Assembly: GCF_026151205.1 (NCBI RefSeq)
Contig: NW_026971791.1
Span: 1 to 55,575 of the forward strand
From: Bolinopsis microptera
Taxonomy: Eukaryota > Ctenophora > Tentaculata > Lobata > Bolinopsidae
DNA length: 55,575 bases
Direction of reading: 5' to 3'
Shown: one piece after another, positions 55,543 to 55,575 of the stretch
Numbering within the stretch: position 1 is the stretch's first letter
Layout of the letters: each line of letters starts with the position of its first letter
The notes under the pieces: model-generated
Told to the model about the DNA's origin: nothing
What the model saw: only the letters and a program-made list of their open reading frames with translations
The model's database searches: none
Position numbers and translations under genes: made by a program

Positions 55543-55575
55543 GTAATTTTTTAAAACCTATTTAAATTAATTTTT

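Overview
This window comes from an animal nuclear genome, most likely a non-vertebrate metazoan. The evidence is an intron-bearing exon of the metazoan nucleoporin ELYS/AHCTF1 at the left end, an intronless broken copy of the Fe-S assembly gene NUBP1, and several families of non-LTR retrotransposons (LINEs) with APE-type endonuclease and CR1/L2-like reverse transcriptase. I could not place the phylum. There are no bacterial-style operons, no CRISPR array, and no rRNA or tRNA gene that I could recognise.

Layout. (1) 168-1666, minus strand: an ELYS exon. (2) About 1.88-14.98 kb: a tract made almost entirely of short homopolymer runs. Its right end (14199-14890) is a base-smeared second copy of the clean sequence at about 14985-15540, so the tract is best read as failed base calling and a false join, not biology. 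(3) 15-26 kb: clean AT-rich DNA with an ORF1-only LINE relic ending in (TTTCA)n, several hairpin repeats, a cluster of GC-rich mini-hairpins, a NUBP1 retropseudogene, a zinc-finger/restriction-endonuclease-like retroelement fragment and a 171-bp foldback element. (4) About 26.5-30.4 kb: sequence of extreme, strand-asymmetric composition (G-poor, then C-poor), probably low quality. (5) 30.4-37.8 kb: relics, including an SGNH-type LINE ORF1, an inverted second copy of the endonuclease-like fragment, and GGCCATGGCC palindrome clusters. (6) 37.8 kb to the end: a nest of transposons that can be unpacked.

The nest. LINE D (plus strand, only its ORF2 C-terminus left) is split by LINE A (37937-42626). 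LINE C (minus strand, from about 55542 down to 43843 or below) is tail-to-tail with D and is split by three insertions: a 1928-bp terminal-inverted-repeat DNA transposon (51180-53107), LINE B (44465-49065), and a short LINE 3' fragment (43949-44094). Removing the insertions and one copy of each target duplication leaves the LINE C ORF2 open through all four segments. LINEs A and B are near-identical members of one family, so that family moved recently.

The most unusual content is LINE C ORF1, which fuses an AlkB-type 2-oxoglutarate/Fe(II) dioxygenase with an SGNH hydrolase. Others are the DNA transposon, which carries about 19 copies of an 8-bp (G/A)TGGTTAA word and two identical 28-bp CG palindromes; a canonical -1 slippery heptamer in the short ORF1/ORF2 overlap of LINE B; and a 32-bp 5' leader shared by LINEs whose first ORFs are unrelated.
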